Positions 35,741 through 45,480 of a stretch of 64,000 bases of DNA are shown one piece after another. The translations under genes and the position numbers were made by a program. The stretch is from Myxacorys californica WJT36-NPBG1 (GTDB lineage Bacteria; Cyanobacteriota; Cyanobacteriia; Leptolyngbyales; Leptolyngbyaceae), in NCBI GenBank assembly GCA_019359315.1, contig JAHHHO010000019.1, positions 1 to 64,000 on the forward strand. Reading direction: 5' to 3'. The number at the start of each line of letters is the position of its first letter. Position 1 is the first letter of the stretch. The notes under the pieces were generated by a model. The model saw only the letters and a list, made by a program, of their open reading frames with translations, made no database searches and was not told the origin of the DNA.

Positions 35741-36076
35741 CATTCCTTAGGAATGCTTCCGTGATACCGACTTAGGCTTCGGCATTATTAAGGAACGCTT
35801 TCGTTGTATCGACTTGCGCTACGGCATTCCTAAGGAACGCTATCGTGATACCGACTTACGCTACGACATTCCTTAGTAATGGCGTCGTGATACCGACTTA
35901 GGCTACGGCATTCCTTAGTAATGCCGTCGTGATATCGACTTGCGCTACAGCATTACTAAGGAACGCTGTTGTTATACCGACTTAGGCTACGGCATTACTA
36001 AGGAACGTTTGCGTCATACCGACTTGCGCTACGACATTCCTTAGTAATGCTTTCGCTATATCGACTTGCGTTATCC
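35741..36076. repeat. 42-bp tandem repeat array, 8 units
   Basis: Eight consecutive units of exactly 42 bp, each starting CATTCCTTAG(T/G)AATG or CATTACTAAGGAACG and containing CGTGATACCGACTT(A/G). The unit start is itself a small palindrome (CATTCC/GGAATG). No long frame survives through the array on either strand: the minus strand reads CRSLSRYHDGITKE-like 14-mers but meets TAG in units 7 and others. The array fills the gap between the DUF6883 remnant and the hydrolase gene. Confidence 0.9.
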
Positions 36077-36159
36077 CATTCCCAGTAAATAGGCTGACAG
36101 AGTGCAGTATCTCTAGCCAACTTAGAGAGATACGCTGCCTCGTTCTTCACATCTGTTGT

Positions 36160-37332
36160 TCAACTGACATTCGGAACCGTGGGAATATCTTGCGCCTGTC
36201 CTAAACTGCTCATGTTGCCAATGTTGGCTCGACCTTGGGTTAAAAATCGGAATGTTTCCTGATACAAACTCTGCCAAAAATGGTTGCTCATGTTCTGACT
36301 CACTTCGGTCGGGTCAACCATCGGATGGGGAACTTGGTCTTTTAGAGGGTAAAGATAAAAAGCATTCCTGCCTTCATCGCCACTGATATCTAGATAAAAC
36401 GCTTTGTTCGTCTCGATGTCTGCCGCGTCTTCATTCTCGGTTAGCACCATAAAGGTTGGAATGTTTTGCAGCGATCGCACAGACGAGTCACTCATCACAA
36501 CGCTACTGCCAAAGCGATCGACAGCGGTCAACGCCCCAACTGGAAAGCGTAAATTTGGGTCCCACCCCGACTCACTAATATCTAACGGACCTGCCAAATT
36601 CACATATTGCCTCCGCTCTTTGCCGTGAACTTTGAGCAACGGCGCGTAGGCAACAACACGCCGGACGCGATCGGGGCGCGACGCTGCCAATCCTAACGCA
36701 ACGGCTCCACCAACCGATAAGCCAACCGTATAGATAGCTCCCGGCATAGCCTGAAGTTCTTCGAGTCTGGTTTGAGCTTCGCTGAGGTAACCAAGATGGG
36801 ATGAAGTAAAGTACTCGTCAAAATCTGGATCGTCAGGGGACTCGATCGCTTTGATAATATCGAGCAACCGAGGCTCAATCGCCACCAATCGAGCCATCAG
36901 TGCAACCTGTTGCAGAAAGCCGGGACGAGCCGCATTCGGGCTATTGGCAAAGTTTCTAAAGAAGTCTTGCAGAATTGGGTCACGCCCAATCTTGGCTTTC
37001 AACGGATCGGCATAGGGAGGCTTGAGATCGACTTGACACCAGTTTTTAGCAGGATTAATTAGAACGTGTCCTGCGATCACGCACTGATACACATTGAATC
37101 CGTTTTGAAACAGATAATCCGCGAGTCTCCACATTTGATGCGGTTTGGCACTAAAGCCATGAAACATCATCACCGTGCCGCGAATCGGCTTTCCTGGCTC
37201 ATGAAACAGATAGTACGGATACGCTCCCTCGCGCCGCTCAGGATTGCGATCGAGACTTTGGATGTAGCCATCAATCGATCGTTTGGTCTGATCGATCTGT
37301 TCTCTAGTCGGTGTAACGTTAGGAGCATTCAT
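36160..37332 (-). CDS. Alpha/beta hydrolase (390 aa)
   Basis: Serine hydrolase fold with the oxyanion strand MMFHGFSAKPHQMW (HGF), nucleophile Ser in YTVGLSVGGAVALGLA (GxSxG) and the acid/His region in LTENEDAADIE and DQVPHPMVDP. There is no signal peptide. A long insertion of about 90 residues between the HGF strand and the nucleophile forms a cap. The substrate is unknown; carboxylesterase or lipase-like. ATG 37332 (MNAPNVTPT) preferred over a GTG four codons upstream. Next to the DUF924 gene, same strand, 40 nt apart. Confidence 0.82.
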   Translation of the reverse strand: MNAPNVTPTREQIDQTKRSIDGYIQSLDRNPERREGAYPYYLFHEPGKPIRGTVMMFHGFSAKPHQMWRLADYLFQNGFNVYQCVIAGHVLINPAKNWCQVDLKPPYADPLKAKIGRDPILQDFFRNFANSPNAARPGFLQQVALMARLVAIEPRLLDIIKAIESPDDPDFDEYFTSSHLGYLSEAQTRLEELQAMPGAIYTVGLSVGGAVALGLAASRPDRVRRVVAYAPLLKVHGKERRQYVNLAGPLDISESGWDPNLRFPVGALTAVDRFGSSVVMSDSSVRSLQNIPTFMVLTENEDAADIETNKAFYLDISGDEGRNAFYLYPLKDQVPHPMVDPTEVSQNMSNHFWQSLYQETFRFLTQGRANIGNMSSLGQAQDIPTVPNVS

Positions 37333-37371
37333 ATAAAAACCCACAAGAAAAACTTAAAATTCCCGTATCAC

Positions 37372-37932
37372 TTAAAACGATGAACCTGGCTGCTTCAGAA
37401 ACTCAAGCTCCTCAACGGTAGATTGGCGTCCCAAAATCATATTGCGATGGGGAAAGCGTCCAAACCGTTCAATAGTTTCCCGATGTCTTAGGGCAGATTG
37501 ATAGCTATCGCTTAACGCCGGATCATCTTTAAATTGCTCAAATAGCTTCACGGACTGATGTTGAAATTCCAGATCTTCGGTGTGCTCTAAAGGCAAATAA
37601 AAGAATTGTCGCTGCACGGGCGGAAGCTGCTGATCGAATTGGTGGGCGATGCCGTGCTGTGCTGCCTCTAATGCAGCCGAGTCGCTGGTAAATGCTTCTG
37701 GCTGACCGCGAAACATGTTGCGAGAGAATTGATCAAGCACGATCACCAGCGCTAAGCAGCTTTCGGCAGAGTTCTTCCAATCTGCCAGTTCTCCTGCTGT
37801 CGCTTGAATGTGGAGGGACAGAAAGCGCGACCTAATTTCTTGATCAAACTGCAAGTCTTTAGCAAACCAAGCCTTGCGTGGCTTCAACTCCTTGCCAAAC
37901 CAAAACTCCAAAACGGCTTGAACGGCTTTCAT
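37372..37932 (-). CDS. DUF924-family protein (186 aa)
   Basis: TPR-like all-helical fold. Motifs typical of DUF924: VLEFWFGKELKPRKAWFAKD at the N-terminus, LALVIVLDQFSRNMFRG in the centre, FFYLPLEHTEDLEFQ and HRETIERFGRFPHRNMILGR near the end. The start at MKAVQAVLEFWFG (ATG 37932) fits homologues; the open frame extends 22 codons upstream. Soluble. Function unknown, though the family is widespread. Confidence 0.9.
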   Translation of the reverse strand: MKAVQAVLEFWFGKELKPRKAWFAKDLQFDQEIRSRFLSLHIQATAGELADWKNSAESCLALVIVLDQFSRNMFRGQPEAFTSDSAALEAAQHGIAHQFDQQLPPVQRQFFYLPLEHTEDLEFQHQSVKLFEQFKDDPALSDSYQSALRHRETIERFGRFPHRNMILGRQSTVEELEFLKQPGSSF

Positions 37933-38028
37933 ATAAAAATTTTCCTCGCCAGTCACGGAAGTTCTAACACAAACTCCTGCGACTAACGAGGAAAACACGA
38001 GTATTTAGTTGTCTAACTAGTCTTGGCT

Positions 38029-38514
38029 CTATGACATCGCTTGAATGATGTAATCGAAGTAAGGAGCCGCTTCAGCTGCATCTGGCTGACTGAGCAAACC
38101 AGTCGCGGCATCTTTGAGACATGCGATCGCTTCTGCCATGCCCGGAACCGGAACACCCAGCGCGTTATACATTTCCCGCGCTCCTACGACACCAATCTTC
38201 TCAATCGGATCGGTGGTTCCCGACAACACACCATAGGTCACAAGGCGCAAATACCAGCCATAATCGCGCAGGCAAAGTGCCCGTTGTTTATTTCCATAAG
38301 CGTTGCCGCCCGGAGAAATAAAGTCAGGACGCTTCTTCCAAAGGGATTTGCTGGCTTCTTCTACAATCTTCTTCTCATTTTCAGACAAGACCGTAGCGAT
38401 GCGGGTGCGCTGTACTCCCGTCGTGAAAAAGTCCTTTATACCATTGAGTTCGCCGCTCGTTGGATAACGAAGTTCGTCGTCGGCTTGTAAGATAACTTGG
38501 CTAACTACGCTCAT
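38029..38514 (-). CDS. apcD: Allophycocyanin-B alpha subunit, terminal emitter (161 aa)
   Basis: Phycobilisome core protein that carries one phycocyanobilin and passes energy mainly to photosystem I. It begins [20 protein letters not shown], the ApcD-specific start (ApcA begins MSIVTKSI). The chromophore Cys81 lies in [15 protein letters not shown], and the end [11 protein letters not shown] is ApcD-like. Length 161 is exact for the family. The start was trimmed by nine codons from the first ATG. It is alone here; other core genes (apcABC, apcE) are not in the window. Confidence 0.97.
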   Translation of the reverse strand: MSVVSQVILQADDELRYPTSGELNGIKDFFTTGVQRTRIATVLSENEKKIVEEASKSLWKKRPDFISPGGNAYGNKQRALCLRDYGWYLRLVTYGVLSGTTDPIEKIGVVGAREMYNALGVPVPGMAEAIACLKDAATGLLSQPDAAEAAPYFDYIIQAMS

Positions 38515-38612
38515 ATTTAATTGCGGTATCTCAGAATTCATTTAGTAGTTTATCTATTTTCGGTCACTTAACGGAAGAGAGTTTTCTCATTTGCCTTGAC
38601 AAAACGTAACAT

Positions 38613-38696
38613 ATAGTCTGAGGAACAGGATTCGGGAATGCCACACTAAGACTTATAGTCTGAGGAACAGGGTTCGGGAATGCCACACTAAGACTT
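38613..38696. repeat. 42-bp tandem duplication
   Basis: ATAGTCTGAGGAACAGGATT.. (38613-38654) is followed directly by a second copy (38655-38696) differing at one base. It lies upstream of apcD and shares unit length but no obvious sequence with the array at 35.7 kb. Confidence 0.85.
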
Positions 38697-38979
38697 GTGG
38701 AGATGTGCTGACTTGCAGCGACGACTCTCCTTTGTCCGTGTTCAGGAAGCCGCACAACAGCCTCAAACATCACGGCATCAACTCCACACGGGGGTCGCTC
38801 ACCCGATTCGGAAAGGCTTTGCGCCAGTGCGCAGCACCGTTAGAGTTTAGAAATCCTTGCTTTTCTTTTGCGCTACTTCTCTCTTGTCGAACTCACGTTA
38901 TTGCTATGTCCAAGGGTTGGCTTGGTAAACTGTGTTAAGCAATACAAACAGTAGAGACAGACGGTGGAGTGAAGCGTCT
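38697..38979. other. Intergenic region, possible mobile-element debris
   Basis: Plus-strand frame 38705-38938 reads ..VFRKPHNSLKHHGINSTRGS.. and LTRFGKALRQ. It has no SD and I recall such strings only as dispersed hypothetical frames in cyanobacteria; I treat it as repeat-derived, not as a gene. Confidence 0.3.
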
Positions 38980-41046
38980 TTAGCTTCCTCTAACAAGACT
39001 TCGTTGTAGTTGAGTTTGCAACTGTTCTTCGGTTCGAGCGGGTTCTTTACAACTCAGTCCTTGGCAAACTAGCGCGATCGCATCTTCAGGCATTTCCTCC
39101 ATTACTGCAAAAGCTGCTGTTGGCAAATACTGCATTTCTAGCTGAGAGATTTGATCCCGTGTTGTCCGAATCAAGGTTTGGTTGCGAAACCAATCCAACG
39201 CGGAAAATAAACTGGGGCAGGCAGCTGGAGATTGTTCCATCACGCTTGCAAACGCTTGTAAGGTGTGTTCAGCTTTGTCGAAATAATCTAAATCTTCGGT
39301 GAGGAGAGAGAGACGGACAAGATTCGCGATCGCAATGCCATTGGCAGACGGAGTAGCGTTGTCCACATAACTCCGTTCTCGAATCAACAGATCCTGACTC
39401 GCATCCTTCGCCGTGTTGTAATAGCCGCCCATTTCAACACTCCACAAATATTCGTCGAATTCATCTTGCACACGCAGGGCAGCCGCCAACCAATCGGTCT
39501 CATTTTCGGGGGCTTGCGCTCGAATGCTGCGCGAGACTTGATGCAAATCGAGTAAGGCTTTGATAAATAGGGCGTAATCTTCGGATTGGGCGAGAACTTC
39601 TACAGTGCCGTCGTAGTTAACGCGATGAAATCGGTTGTTAATCCACTGATTTTGCAGAATAAACTCGGCGGCTTGGGCGGCAAGTTCTAGATACTCTACT
39701 TCTCGAAAGACCGCATACGATCGCGCTAGGCCTGAAATCATCAAACTATTCCAAGCGACGATCATTTTGGTATCTGTCACTGGTGGAATTCGGCCAGACC
39801 AAGCCAGCGATCGCGCTTCATCGGCATTGCGAGCAGGCGGAAACGTTTCTGTGATGCAGCTTCCGTATCTTGCTGCGAACAACTTACCGAGCGCTGTTTC
39901 TACCGAGTCGGATAGTCTTCCGGGATGCTGTCGCTGTAGAACGGTTTTGCCTTCAAAGTTACCTTGTTGAGTAATAGTGAATTGGGCTTGAAGTTCAGCC
40001 AGTTCTTCAGGGGTGAGCAGGTGCTGTAATTCTGCAAAGCCCCAAACGTAGAAGTCTCCTTCTTCAGGTTCTGCGGCATCGCTCGTAGCGAAATTATCCG
40101 CGTCTTGAGCCGCGTAGAAATAGCCTTCCGGTGAAGTCATTTCTCGTTTGAGCCAGCCTACAGTCAGTGCGATCGCTCGTTCAAATCCAGGTTCCTGAAC
40201 ACCCACCGCCCACAGATTCGCGAGATACTCCACAACCTGTCCATTGTCGTAAAGCATCTTTTCAAAATGCGGCACAGTCCAAGTGGGATCAACGGTATAG
40301 CGATGAAACCCGCCAGCCACATGGTCAAAAATGCCGCCGAGCGCTAAATTCATGCCGCGTCCAATACTCACATCATGCGGGTTGTATTGAGTATCCCAGT
40401 TGAAGCGCGTCGCTCGCAGGGCGGCTTCTGCATAAGGAATCATGGGAAACCTAGGACCCGGCGATTTGGATGAAAGAATTCCAGCACTGTACTCTAATCC
40501 ATGTCTTAGTAAGTTGTCACTGAGCTTAGAGGCGGGAAGCAGAGCAGAATTCTGCAAATTAGTCAAAATTTCGGCTTTGATGCCGTCTAACTTTCCTTTG
40601 TCTTGATCGTAATAGCGACGAATTGCCTCCAGCACTTGCAGAAATCCGGGGTGTCCGTATTTGGGATTAATCGGAAAATAGGTCCCCCCATAGAACGGCA
40701 CTAAGTCGTCGGGTGAAAGAAAGATGTTAAGCGGCCAGCCGCCCTGCTCTATGATCATCTGTAGAGCTTGCATGTAAATGCTGTCGAGATCCGGGCGTTC
40801 TTCGCGATCGACCTTGATTGGTAGAAAGTTAGCGTTGAGATAATCTGCGATCGCGCGATCTGAAAACGCTTCGCCTTCCATCACCGTGCACCAGTGACAG
40901 CTTGAATACCCAACCGATAGAAAAATGATTTTGTCCTCTCGCCGAGCGGTTTCTAGCGCTTCATCGCACCAAGGCCACCAGTCGATCGGATTGTTAGCAT
41001 GCTTTCGTAAGTAGAGGCTTTGAGCTTGGGCAAGACGATTCGGCAT
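38980..41046 (-). CDS. DUF255 thioredoxin-like / glycosidase-fold protein (YyaL/SPATA20 family, 688 aa)
   Basis: The N-terminal thioredoxin-like DUF255 domain (1-165) begins NRLAQAQSLYLRKHANNPID and has a CxxC-type site, Cys50 and Cys53, in GYSSCHWCTVM, and the cis-Pro strand FLSPDDLVPF. The rest is an (alpha/alpha)-barrel like N-acylglucosamine epimerases (GGFHRYTVDPTWTVPHFEKM, ARSLAWSGRIPP, SYVDNATPSANGIAIANL). The reaction is not established for the family. ATG 41046. A hairpin at 41061 separates it from the next upstream gene. Confidence 0.92.
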   Translation of the reverse strand: MPNRLAQAQSLYLRKHANNPIDWWPWCDEALETARREDKIIFLSVGYSSCHWCTVMEGEAFSDRAIADYLNANFLPIKVDREERPDLDSIYMQALQMIIEQGGWPLNIFLSPDDLVPFYGGTYFPINPKYGHPGFLQVLEAIRRYYDQDKGKLDGIKAEILTNLQNSALLPASKLSDNLLRHGLEYSAGILSSKSPGPRFPMIPYAEAALRATRFNWDTQYNPHDVSIGRGMNLALGGIFDHVAGGFHRYTVDPTWTVPHFEKMLYDNGQVVEYLANLWAVGVQEPGFERAIALTVGWLKREMTSPEGYFYAAQDADNFATSDAAEPEEGDFYVWGFAELQHLLTPEELAELQAQFTITQQGNFEGKTVLQRQHPGRLSDSVETALGKLFAARYGSCITETFPPARNADEARSLAWSGRIPPVTDTKMIVAWNSLMISGLARSYAVFREVEYLELAAQAAEFILQNQWINNRFHRVNYDGTVEVLAQSEDYALFIKALLDLHQVSRSIRAQAPENETDWLAAALRVQDEFDEYLWSVEMGGYYNTAKDASQDLLIRERSYVDNATPSANGIAIANLVRLSLLTEDLDYFDKAEHTLQAFASVMEQSPAACPSLFSALDWFRNQTLIRTTRDQISQLEMQYLPTAAFAVMEEMPEDAIALVCQGLSCKEPARTEEQLQTQLQRSLVRGS

Positions 41047-41060
41047 GGGAGCACAAGAAG

Positions 41061-41100
41061 GAGGGGCACACTCCGATTTTTTCGTGTTTGCCCCTCTTTT
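41061..41100. terminator. Hairpin with GAGGGGCA arms
   Basis: GAGGGGCACAC pairs with GTGTTTGCCCCTC across a T-rich loop; a T-run follows on the plus strand, a weaker one (TTCTT) on the minus strand. It lies between the 41168 gene and the DUF255 gene, both on the minus strand. At 41115-41153 a 19-bp string (CTATGGTCTTATCCTGA) is directly duplicated. Confidence 0.6.
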
Positions 41101-41167
41101 CTCATCCTTCTATAGCTATGGTCTTATCCTGAGGCTATGGTCTTATCCTGACCGTAAAAGCTCCTGA

Positions 41168-41989
41168 CTAAGGAGACGTTGGCGACCCGCGAAGAATGGC
41201 AGAACCATTCTGCAACTCGATACCTTTGACGTTGAGTTGATTCAATTGCAGTTCTAGTTTGAGCCGTTCTTTCACTTGCTCAGGAGACACGCCCAAACGC
41301 TGAGCAAGCTCCGCAACGGAGAGGCTCAAATTTCCAACTCGAACTCTTGTCTGATCGTCAAAATGCATCCTCCCGTCTTGAACATAGGGTTTGCCCTCGA
41401 TGCCGATATAGACTTTGCGATCGTTCAAGCCCGGAAATTTCTGAGCCGCTTCGTTCAAAAATCTTTTCTCCTGAGCGCCCAGATTACTGTCTTTTAGCGC
41501 CTTGATATCCACTACTGCACCCGTCTTTAAAGTGTCCTGTTCAACTGTAGTGTGAACGCTTTTAACCGATTTTGGCAGCGCTTTTGTTTGGCTCTTCTCA
41601 GCAATTTTTGCAACGAGCACATCATTCAGTTCTTGCTGATCAAGCTGCACTTCTACGTCCTTGCTCGAGCGCTTATCAAACGCTTGATTGGATGCTTCAG
41701 ACCCGGCGCTCGATAAGCTATCAGGCGCATTACTGACGGCATTATTATATGATCCAAGATTACTGCCGTTCAAATCATTTGAACCCAGACCCTTCGCTCT
41801 AGAATTCTGCTGAAGTTGCGCTTGGATCTTTTGCTCAACTTGTGCCGTACGTTGTTGAATATCAATTGACGATGGCTCGGCATTCCCCTGATACCAGTCT
41901 GGTAGCTTTGTCGCTTGATGCCAGACATAATACAAACCTGCCAGTGCGCCACCTAGCAGCACCAATAAGACAAATCCAATCTTTTTCAC
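41168..41989 (-). CDS. Membrane-anchored protein of unknown function (273 aa)
   Basis: One N-terminal hydrophobic helix (residues 4-23, IGFVLLVLLGGALAGLYYVW) anchors it; the rest would face the periplasm. Residues 45-110 are Gln/Ser/Asn rich and probably disordered. The C-terminal part (115-270) has a repeating strand/helix pattern (VQLDQQELNDVLVAKIAEKS, VHTTVEQDTLKTGAVVDIKA, KVYIGIEGKPYVQDGRMHFD) and ends with a helix, VSPEQVKERLKLELQLNQLN. I do not recognise a domain. It is divergent from clpP with 145 nt between. Confidence 0.6.
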   Translation of the reverse strand: MKKIGFVLLVLLGGALAGLYYVWHQATKLPDWYQGNAEPSSIDIQQRTAQVEQKIQAQLQQNSRAKGLGSNDLNGSNLGSYNNAVSNAPDSLSSAGSEASNQAFDKRSSKDVEVQLDQQELNDVLVAKIAEKSQTKALPKSVKSVHTTVEQDTLKTGAVVDIKALKDSNLGAQEKRFLNEAAQKFPGLNDRKVYIGIEGKPYVQDGRMHFDDQTRVRVGNLSLSVAELAQRLGVSPEQVKERLKLELQLNQLNVKGIELQNGSAILRGSPTSP

Positions 41990-42134
41990 AGCTACCTCAA
42001 ACTACTCGCAACAAGTCAATTTCCTCTCAAGATAGCCTGTCTTCCTCTGATTCCCAAACCTCTCATCTTGGTATTCCTCCACCCCTGCATCTCTCACAAC
42101 TCGCTAAAATAGAAAAAACTACTGGCGTGGCTTC

Positions 42135-42740
42135 ATGATTCCTACCGTTATTGAAAGTTCAGGTCGCGGCGATCGCGCCTTTGACATCTTTTCTCGGCTT
42201 CTGAGAGAGCGAATCATCTTTTTGGGACAAGCGATCGATTCAGATGTCGCAAATCTGATTGTCGCGCAACTGCTGTTTCTTGAGTCAGAAGATTCTGACA
42301 AAGACATCTATCTCTATGTCAACTCTCCGGGCGGTTCGGTCACGGCAGGCATGGGCATCTACGACACCATCAAGCAGATTCGTCCGGCGGTCTCGACGAT
42401 CTGTGTCGGCTTTGCTGCCAGCATGGGCGCGTTCCTCCTAAGCGCTGGAACTAAGGGCAAGCGCATGAGCCTGCCTCACTCCCGCATTATGATTCACCAA
42501 CCGCTTGGCGGCGCACAAGGTCAAGCTACAGACATCGAAATTCAGGCAAAAGAGATTCTCTATCACAAACAGCATCTGAATTCCTTACTCGCCGACCACA
42601 CAGGTCAACCGTTAGAGCGTATCCAAGAAGACACAGAGCGGGACTTCTTCATGTCTGCTGAGGAAGCCAAAGAGTATGGCTTGATTGATCAGGTCATCGA
42701 TCGGCGTCCTTCAGCCATGAGACCTGCTTTGGTTGCATAG
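42135..42740 (+). CDS. clpP: ATP-dependent Clp protease proteolytic subunit (201 aa)
   Basis: Serine protease that forms the 14-mer degradation chamber with ClpC or ClpX. Catalytic Ser in [14 protein letters not shown], His in [11 protein letters not shown] and Asp in [13 protein letters not shown]-terminal [20 protein letters not shown] is typical of cyanobacterial ClpP1/P2-type subunits, of which several paralogues are usual. A possible -10 (TAAAAT) lies at about 42107. It stands alone; clpX or clpR is not adjacent. Confidence 0.97.
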   Translation: MIPTVIESSGRGDRAFDIFSRLLRERIIFLGQAIDSDVANLIVAQLLFLESEDSDKDIYLYVNSPGGSVTAGMGIYDTIKQIRPAVSTICVGFAASMGAFLLSAGTKGKRMSLPHSRIMIHQPLGGAQGQATDIEIQAKEILYHKQHLNSLLADHTGQPLERIQEDTERDFFMSAEEAKEYGLIDQVIDRRPSAMRPALVA

Positions 42741-42911
42741 GCACATTTAGCCTGTGATTGAGGGTAAACCGAGACGTTTAGCTTTGGTTTGCCCTCTTTC
42801 GTAGAGTCAAATTCTGTATCAAAGCTTCAGAGAATTTGGGCTGTGATATGATGATTAACTTGGAATCTTTTGTCAAACCCTTGTAACCCGTAAGGAGTTC
42901 ACTTTCCCAGC

Positions 42912-43175
42912 ATGGTCAAACTGCGATTAAAGCGATTCGGCAAAAAACGCGAAGTCAGCTACCGCATCGTCGCGATGCAAAGCACAACTCGCCGTGATGG
43001 TCGTCCCCTAGCCGAAGTAGGTTTCTACAATCCTAGAAGTGATGAAGTGCGGCTCGATGTGCCCGCGATCGAGGACTGGCTCAAAAAAGGCGCACAGCCC
43101 ACAGATACAGTCCGGAGCATCCTCAGAAAAGCCAACGTGCTTGGGCAAGTAAACGCCGAGCAAGTAAACGCCTAG
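42912..43175 (+). CDS. rpsP: 30S ribosomal protein S16 (87 aa)
   Basis: Component of the small ribosomal subunit needed for assembly. The start [20 protein letters not shown] and the body [17 protein letters not shown] are diagnostic. Length is normal. SD TAAGGAG lies about 13 nt upstream. It is followed after 16 nt by khpA, a gene order common in cyanobacteria and many other bacteria. Confidence 0.98.
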   Translation: MVKLRLKRFGKKREVSYRIVAMQSTTRRDGRPLAEVGFYNPRSDEVRLDVPAIEDWLKKGAQPTDTVRSILRKANVLGQVNAEQVNA

Positions 43176-43191
43176 ATCTTGAAGCCGTCCT

Positions 43192-43551
43192 ATGACTCAC
43201 TCTCTGCAATCGCAGCCCGACTACGCAGGATTACTGCGTTTTTTGATGCAGCCTTTTCTCGATACGCCTGAAGCCTTGCGGGTGGACTGTGAAAACTGTG
43301 CTGATGGCTCCCGCATCTGGGTGCGGATGGCGTTTGAAGGGGCGGATAAAGGGCGGATATTTGGTCGAGGCGGGCGGAACGTACAGGCAGTTCGAGACGT
43401 ATTGACTAGCGTGGCGAAGGCCGCTGGGCAGTCGGCGACCCTTGAAATCTACGGAGGGCATCAAGCCGAAGAAAGCTCAGAGCGAGAGCCGCGTCCCCGT
43501 CCATCTAAAAGCTTACCCAAGCCGCGCTCTGGTCCGCGTCGTGAATCGTGA
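43192..43551 (+). CDS. khpA: KH-domain RNA-binding protein KhpA-like (119 aa)
   Basis: Single KH domain with the GxxG loop in KGRIFGRGGRNVQAVRDVL (about residues 58-76), after a helical start LLRFLMQPFLDTPEALRVD. A 30-residue Pro/Arg/Ser-rich tail (ESSEREPRPRPSKSLPKPRS) extends beyond the usual length. KhpA binds RNA as a dimer with KhpB and acts as a chaperone. The operon position after rpsP supports the call. Confidence 0.93.
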   Translation: MTHSLQSQPDYAGLLRFLMQPFLDTPEALRVDCENCADGSRIWVRMAFEGADKGRIFGRGGRNVQAVRDVLTSVAKAAGQSATLEIYGGHQAEESSEREPRPRPSKSLPKPRSGPRRES

Positions 43552-43694
43552 TGATACGCAAGATCCTGCGCAACTGAGCTTCTGGAGGCATCTGAAACAT
43601 TCTATTCAGATGCCTTTATTCGTTAAAATTTCACCTACTAAGTGCAAGACTATCAATAACTGGTTATTAGAATTCACCCTTTTACCTTCTCTTC

Positions 43695-44648
43695 ATGAGC
43701 GAAACGGTTACTCTTCAATTGCCTAGTGATGAGAGCGCGATCGCGCTTGCCGGAGTTCAAGAATCAAACCTCAAATCGATTGGACAGCAAACGGGCGCGA
43801 AGCTAGTGCTGCGTGGACGAGAACTGATGATTTCAGGGACGGCAAATCAGGTTGAGCGATCGCAGCAGTTAGTCTATTCGCTTCAGCAATATTGGACGCA
43901 GGGCAAAGCGATCGACAGCGCTGATATTCTCACGGCGCGTCATGCGCTAGATACGCATCAGGAAGAAGCACTCCACGATCTGCAAAGCGATGTACTGGCA
44001 CGGACTCGGCGCGGTGAAGTCATTCGAGCAAAAACCTTTCGCCAAAAGAACTATATTCAGTCCATTCGCAAGCATGATTTGACGTTCTGCATTGGTCCTG
44101 CCGGAACCGGAAAAACATATCTTGCCGCCGTAATGGCAGTGCAAGCCCTGCTAGACAATCAGTATGAGCGATTAATTCTGACTCGTCCGGCAGTCGAAGC
44201 GGGTGAGAAGCTGGGTTTTTTGCCCGGAGACTTGCAGCAGAAAGTCAATCCTTATCTGCGTCCGCTTTATGATGCGCTGTATGAGTTTGTTGATCCGGAA
44301 AAGATTGCTGGATTGATGGAGCGGGGAGTGATTGAAGTGGCTCCGATCGCATACATGAGAGGGCGCACCTTAAATAATGCCTTTGTGATTGTGGATGAAG
44401 CACAAAACACAACGCCTGCGCAAATGAAAATGCTGCTCACTCGAATTGGGGCTAAATCCAAAATGGTAGTGACGGGCGATCTGACGCAAACCGATCTACC
44501 CTCGCACCAAAATTCCGGGTTAGCGGTGGCAGAACGAATTCTGCGATCGACAGAAGGGATTGCGTTCTGCAATTTCAACAAATCCGATGTTGTGCGTCAT
44601 CCACTTGTGCAACGCATCGTAGAAGCGTACGAACAGTACGAGAAGTAG
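43695..44648 (+). CDS. PhoH-family ATPase (317 aa)
   Basis: Cytosolic P-loop NTPase of the PhoH/YbeZ family, linked in bacteria to RNA processing and ribosome maturation with YbeY. A KH-like N-terminal part (1-85) precedes the ATPase domain with Walker A IGPAGTGKTYLA, RPAVEAGEKLGFLPGD and Walker B VIVDEAQNTTPAQMK, then TGDLTQTDLP. Length matches cyanobacterial PhoH. It follows khpA on the same strand after 143 nt. No Pho box was looked for in detail. Confidence 0.93.
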   Translation: MSETVTLQLPSDESAIALAGVQESNLKSIGQQTGAKLVLRGRELMISGTANQVERSQQLVYSLQQYWTQGKAIDSADILTARHALDTHQEEALHDLQSDVLARTRRGEVIRAKTFRQKNYIQSIRKHDLTFCIGPAGTGKTYLAAVMAVQALLDNQYERLILTRPAVEAGEKLGFLPGDLQQKVNPYLRPLYDALYEFVDPEKIAGLMERGVIEVAPIAYMRGRTLNNAFVIVDEAQNTTPAQMKMLLTRIGAKSKMVVTGDLTQTDLPSHQNSGLAVAERILRSTEGIAFCNFNKSDVVRHPLVQRIVEAYEQYEK

Positions 44649-44872
44649 AACGAAGAATTAATCAAGATTGCTCCATGCGCGTCACACACCTTAGGGAAAA
44701 TTAGAGCGAAGGTCGCAAAGTTTGGGCTGAACGTGCATTCATCTATAGAAAACCTACAGAGATTTAACCGAAAGGTCGAGACACGAATTGGGCATTTCAC
44801 ATCCAGCTAGAGGGCGGAGTGCGATCGGGGGGTTCTATCAAGTTGTAAATTAAGTCATAACAGCCGAAACAG

Positions 44873-45364
44873 ATGACAAACGAAGAACAACAAGTACGTG
44901 TTTGGAGAATTCGTAATAGAAGGCACGGCTATGAGAAGGACGTGCCTCTTGAAGCAAGTTGGGAAGTTAGTTTAGATCCAATCAGTGATAACTTTACACC
45001 GAAAGAAATCAGTGCCTTTGATCTCCTTAAGCAGTGGATTGAGAGAGTACAGCACGAATATCCAAATGGATTAGTTCCTATCTACTGGTCTGTTCGGGCA
45101 GCAAAACATGGTGTTTTTGAGGCAATGCCGTTCCAGTGCAAACTAGGAGGTTCACCTCGTAATGATTTTCTAACTTTCTTTACCTATCCTGAAGATCCTG
45201 AAACAGGTGAGCGGCTAAATTGGCTTTCTTTACCAGTTGTGGATAAGCTTTGGAACTCTCAATGCGCTGATAAAGGTGGGTTTATCCAACAAGCTACAGG
45301 TTGGAAACCCTCTATCCTTCAACCTTTTGTTTATCTACCAGCTTTAACGAACTTCCTAGACTGA
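44873..45364 (+). CDS. Hypothetical soluble protein (163 aa)
   Basis: Starts MTNEEQQVRVWRIRNRRHGY. The sequence is globular and mixed alpha/beta with many aromatic residues (VPIYWSVRAAKHGVFEAMPF, FLTFFTYPEDPETGERLNWL). No signal peptide or membrane helix. Base composition is more AT-rich than its neighbours (few HIP1 sites), which hints at recent transfer. I do not recognise the family. Confidence 0.55.
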   Translation: MTNEEQQVRVWRIRNRRHGYEKDVPLEASWEVSLDPISDNFTPKEISAFDLLKQWIERVQHEYPNGLVPIYWSVRAAKHGVFEAMPFQCKLGGSPRNDFLTFFTYPEDPETGERLNWLSLPVVDKLWNSQCADKGGFIQQATGWKPSILQPFVYLPALTNFLD

Positions 45365-45480
45365 GCTTATGCTACTTAACAATCCTAAAATTCTCTAGGA
45401 TGTAATAGCTGCTTATTTGCGGAAATACTGACTGAGTGTTGTAGTTTTCGCCAAGATTGCAGCAAAACTGAAGGATTCTA

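Noticed and set aside
35741-36076. CRISPR array
   Set aside because: Units are contiguous without unique spacers, diverge from each other, and no cas gene is nearby, so it is a tandem repeat.
38705-38938. 77-aa plus-strand frame (VFRKPHNSLKHHG...)
   Set aside because: No SD and resembles dispersed repeat-derived frames rather than a gene.
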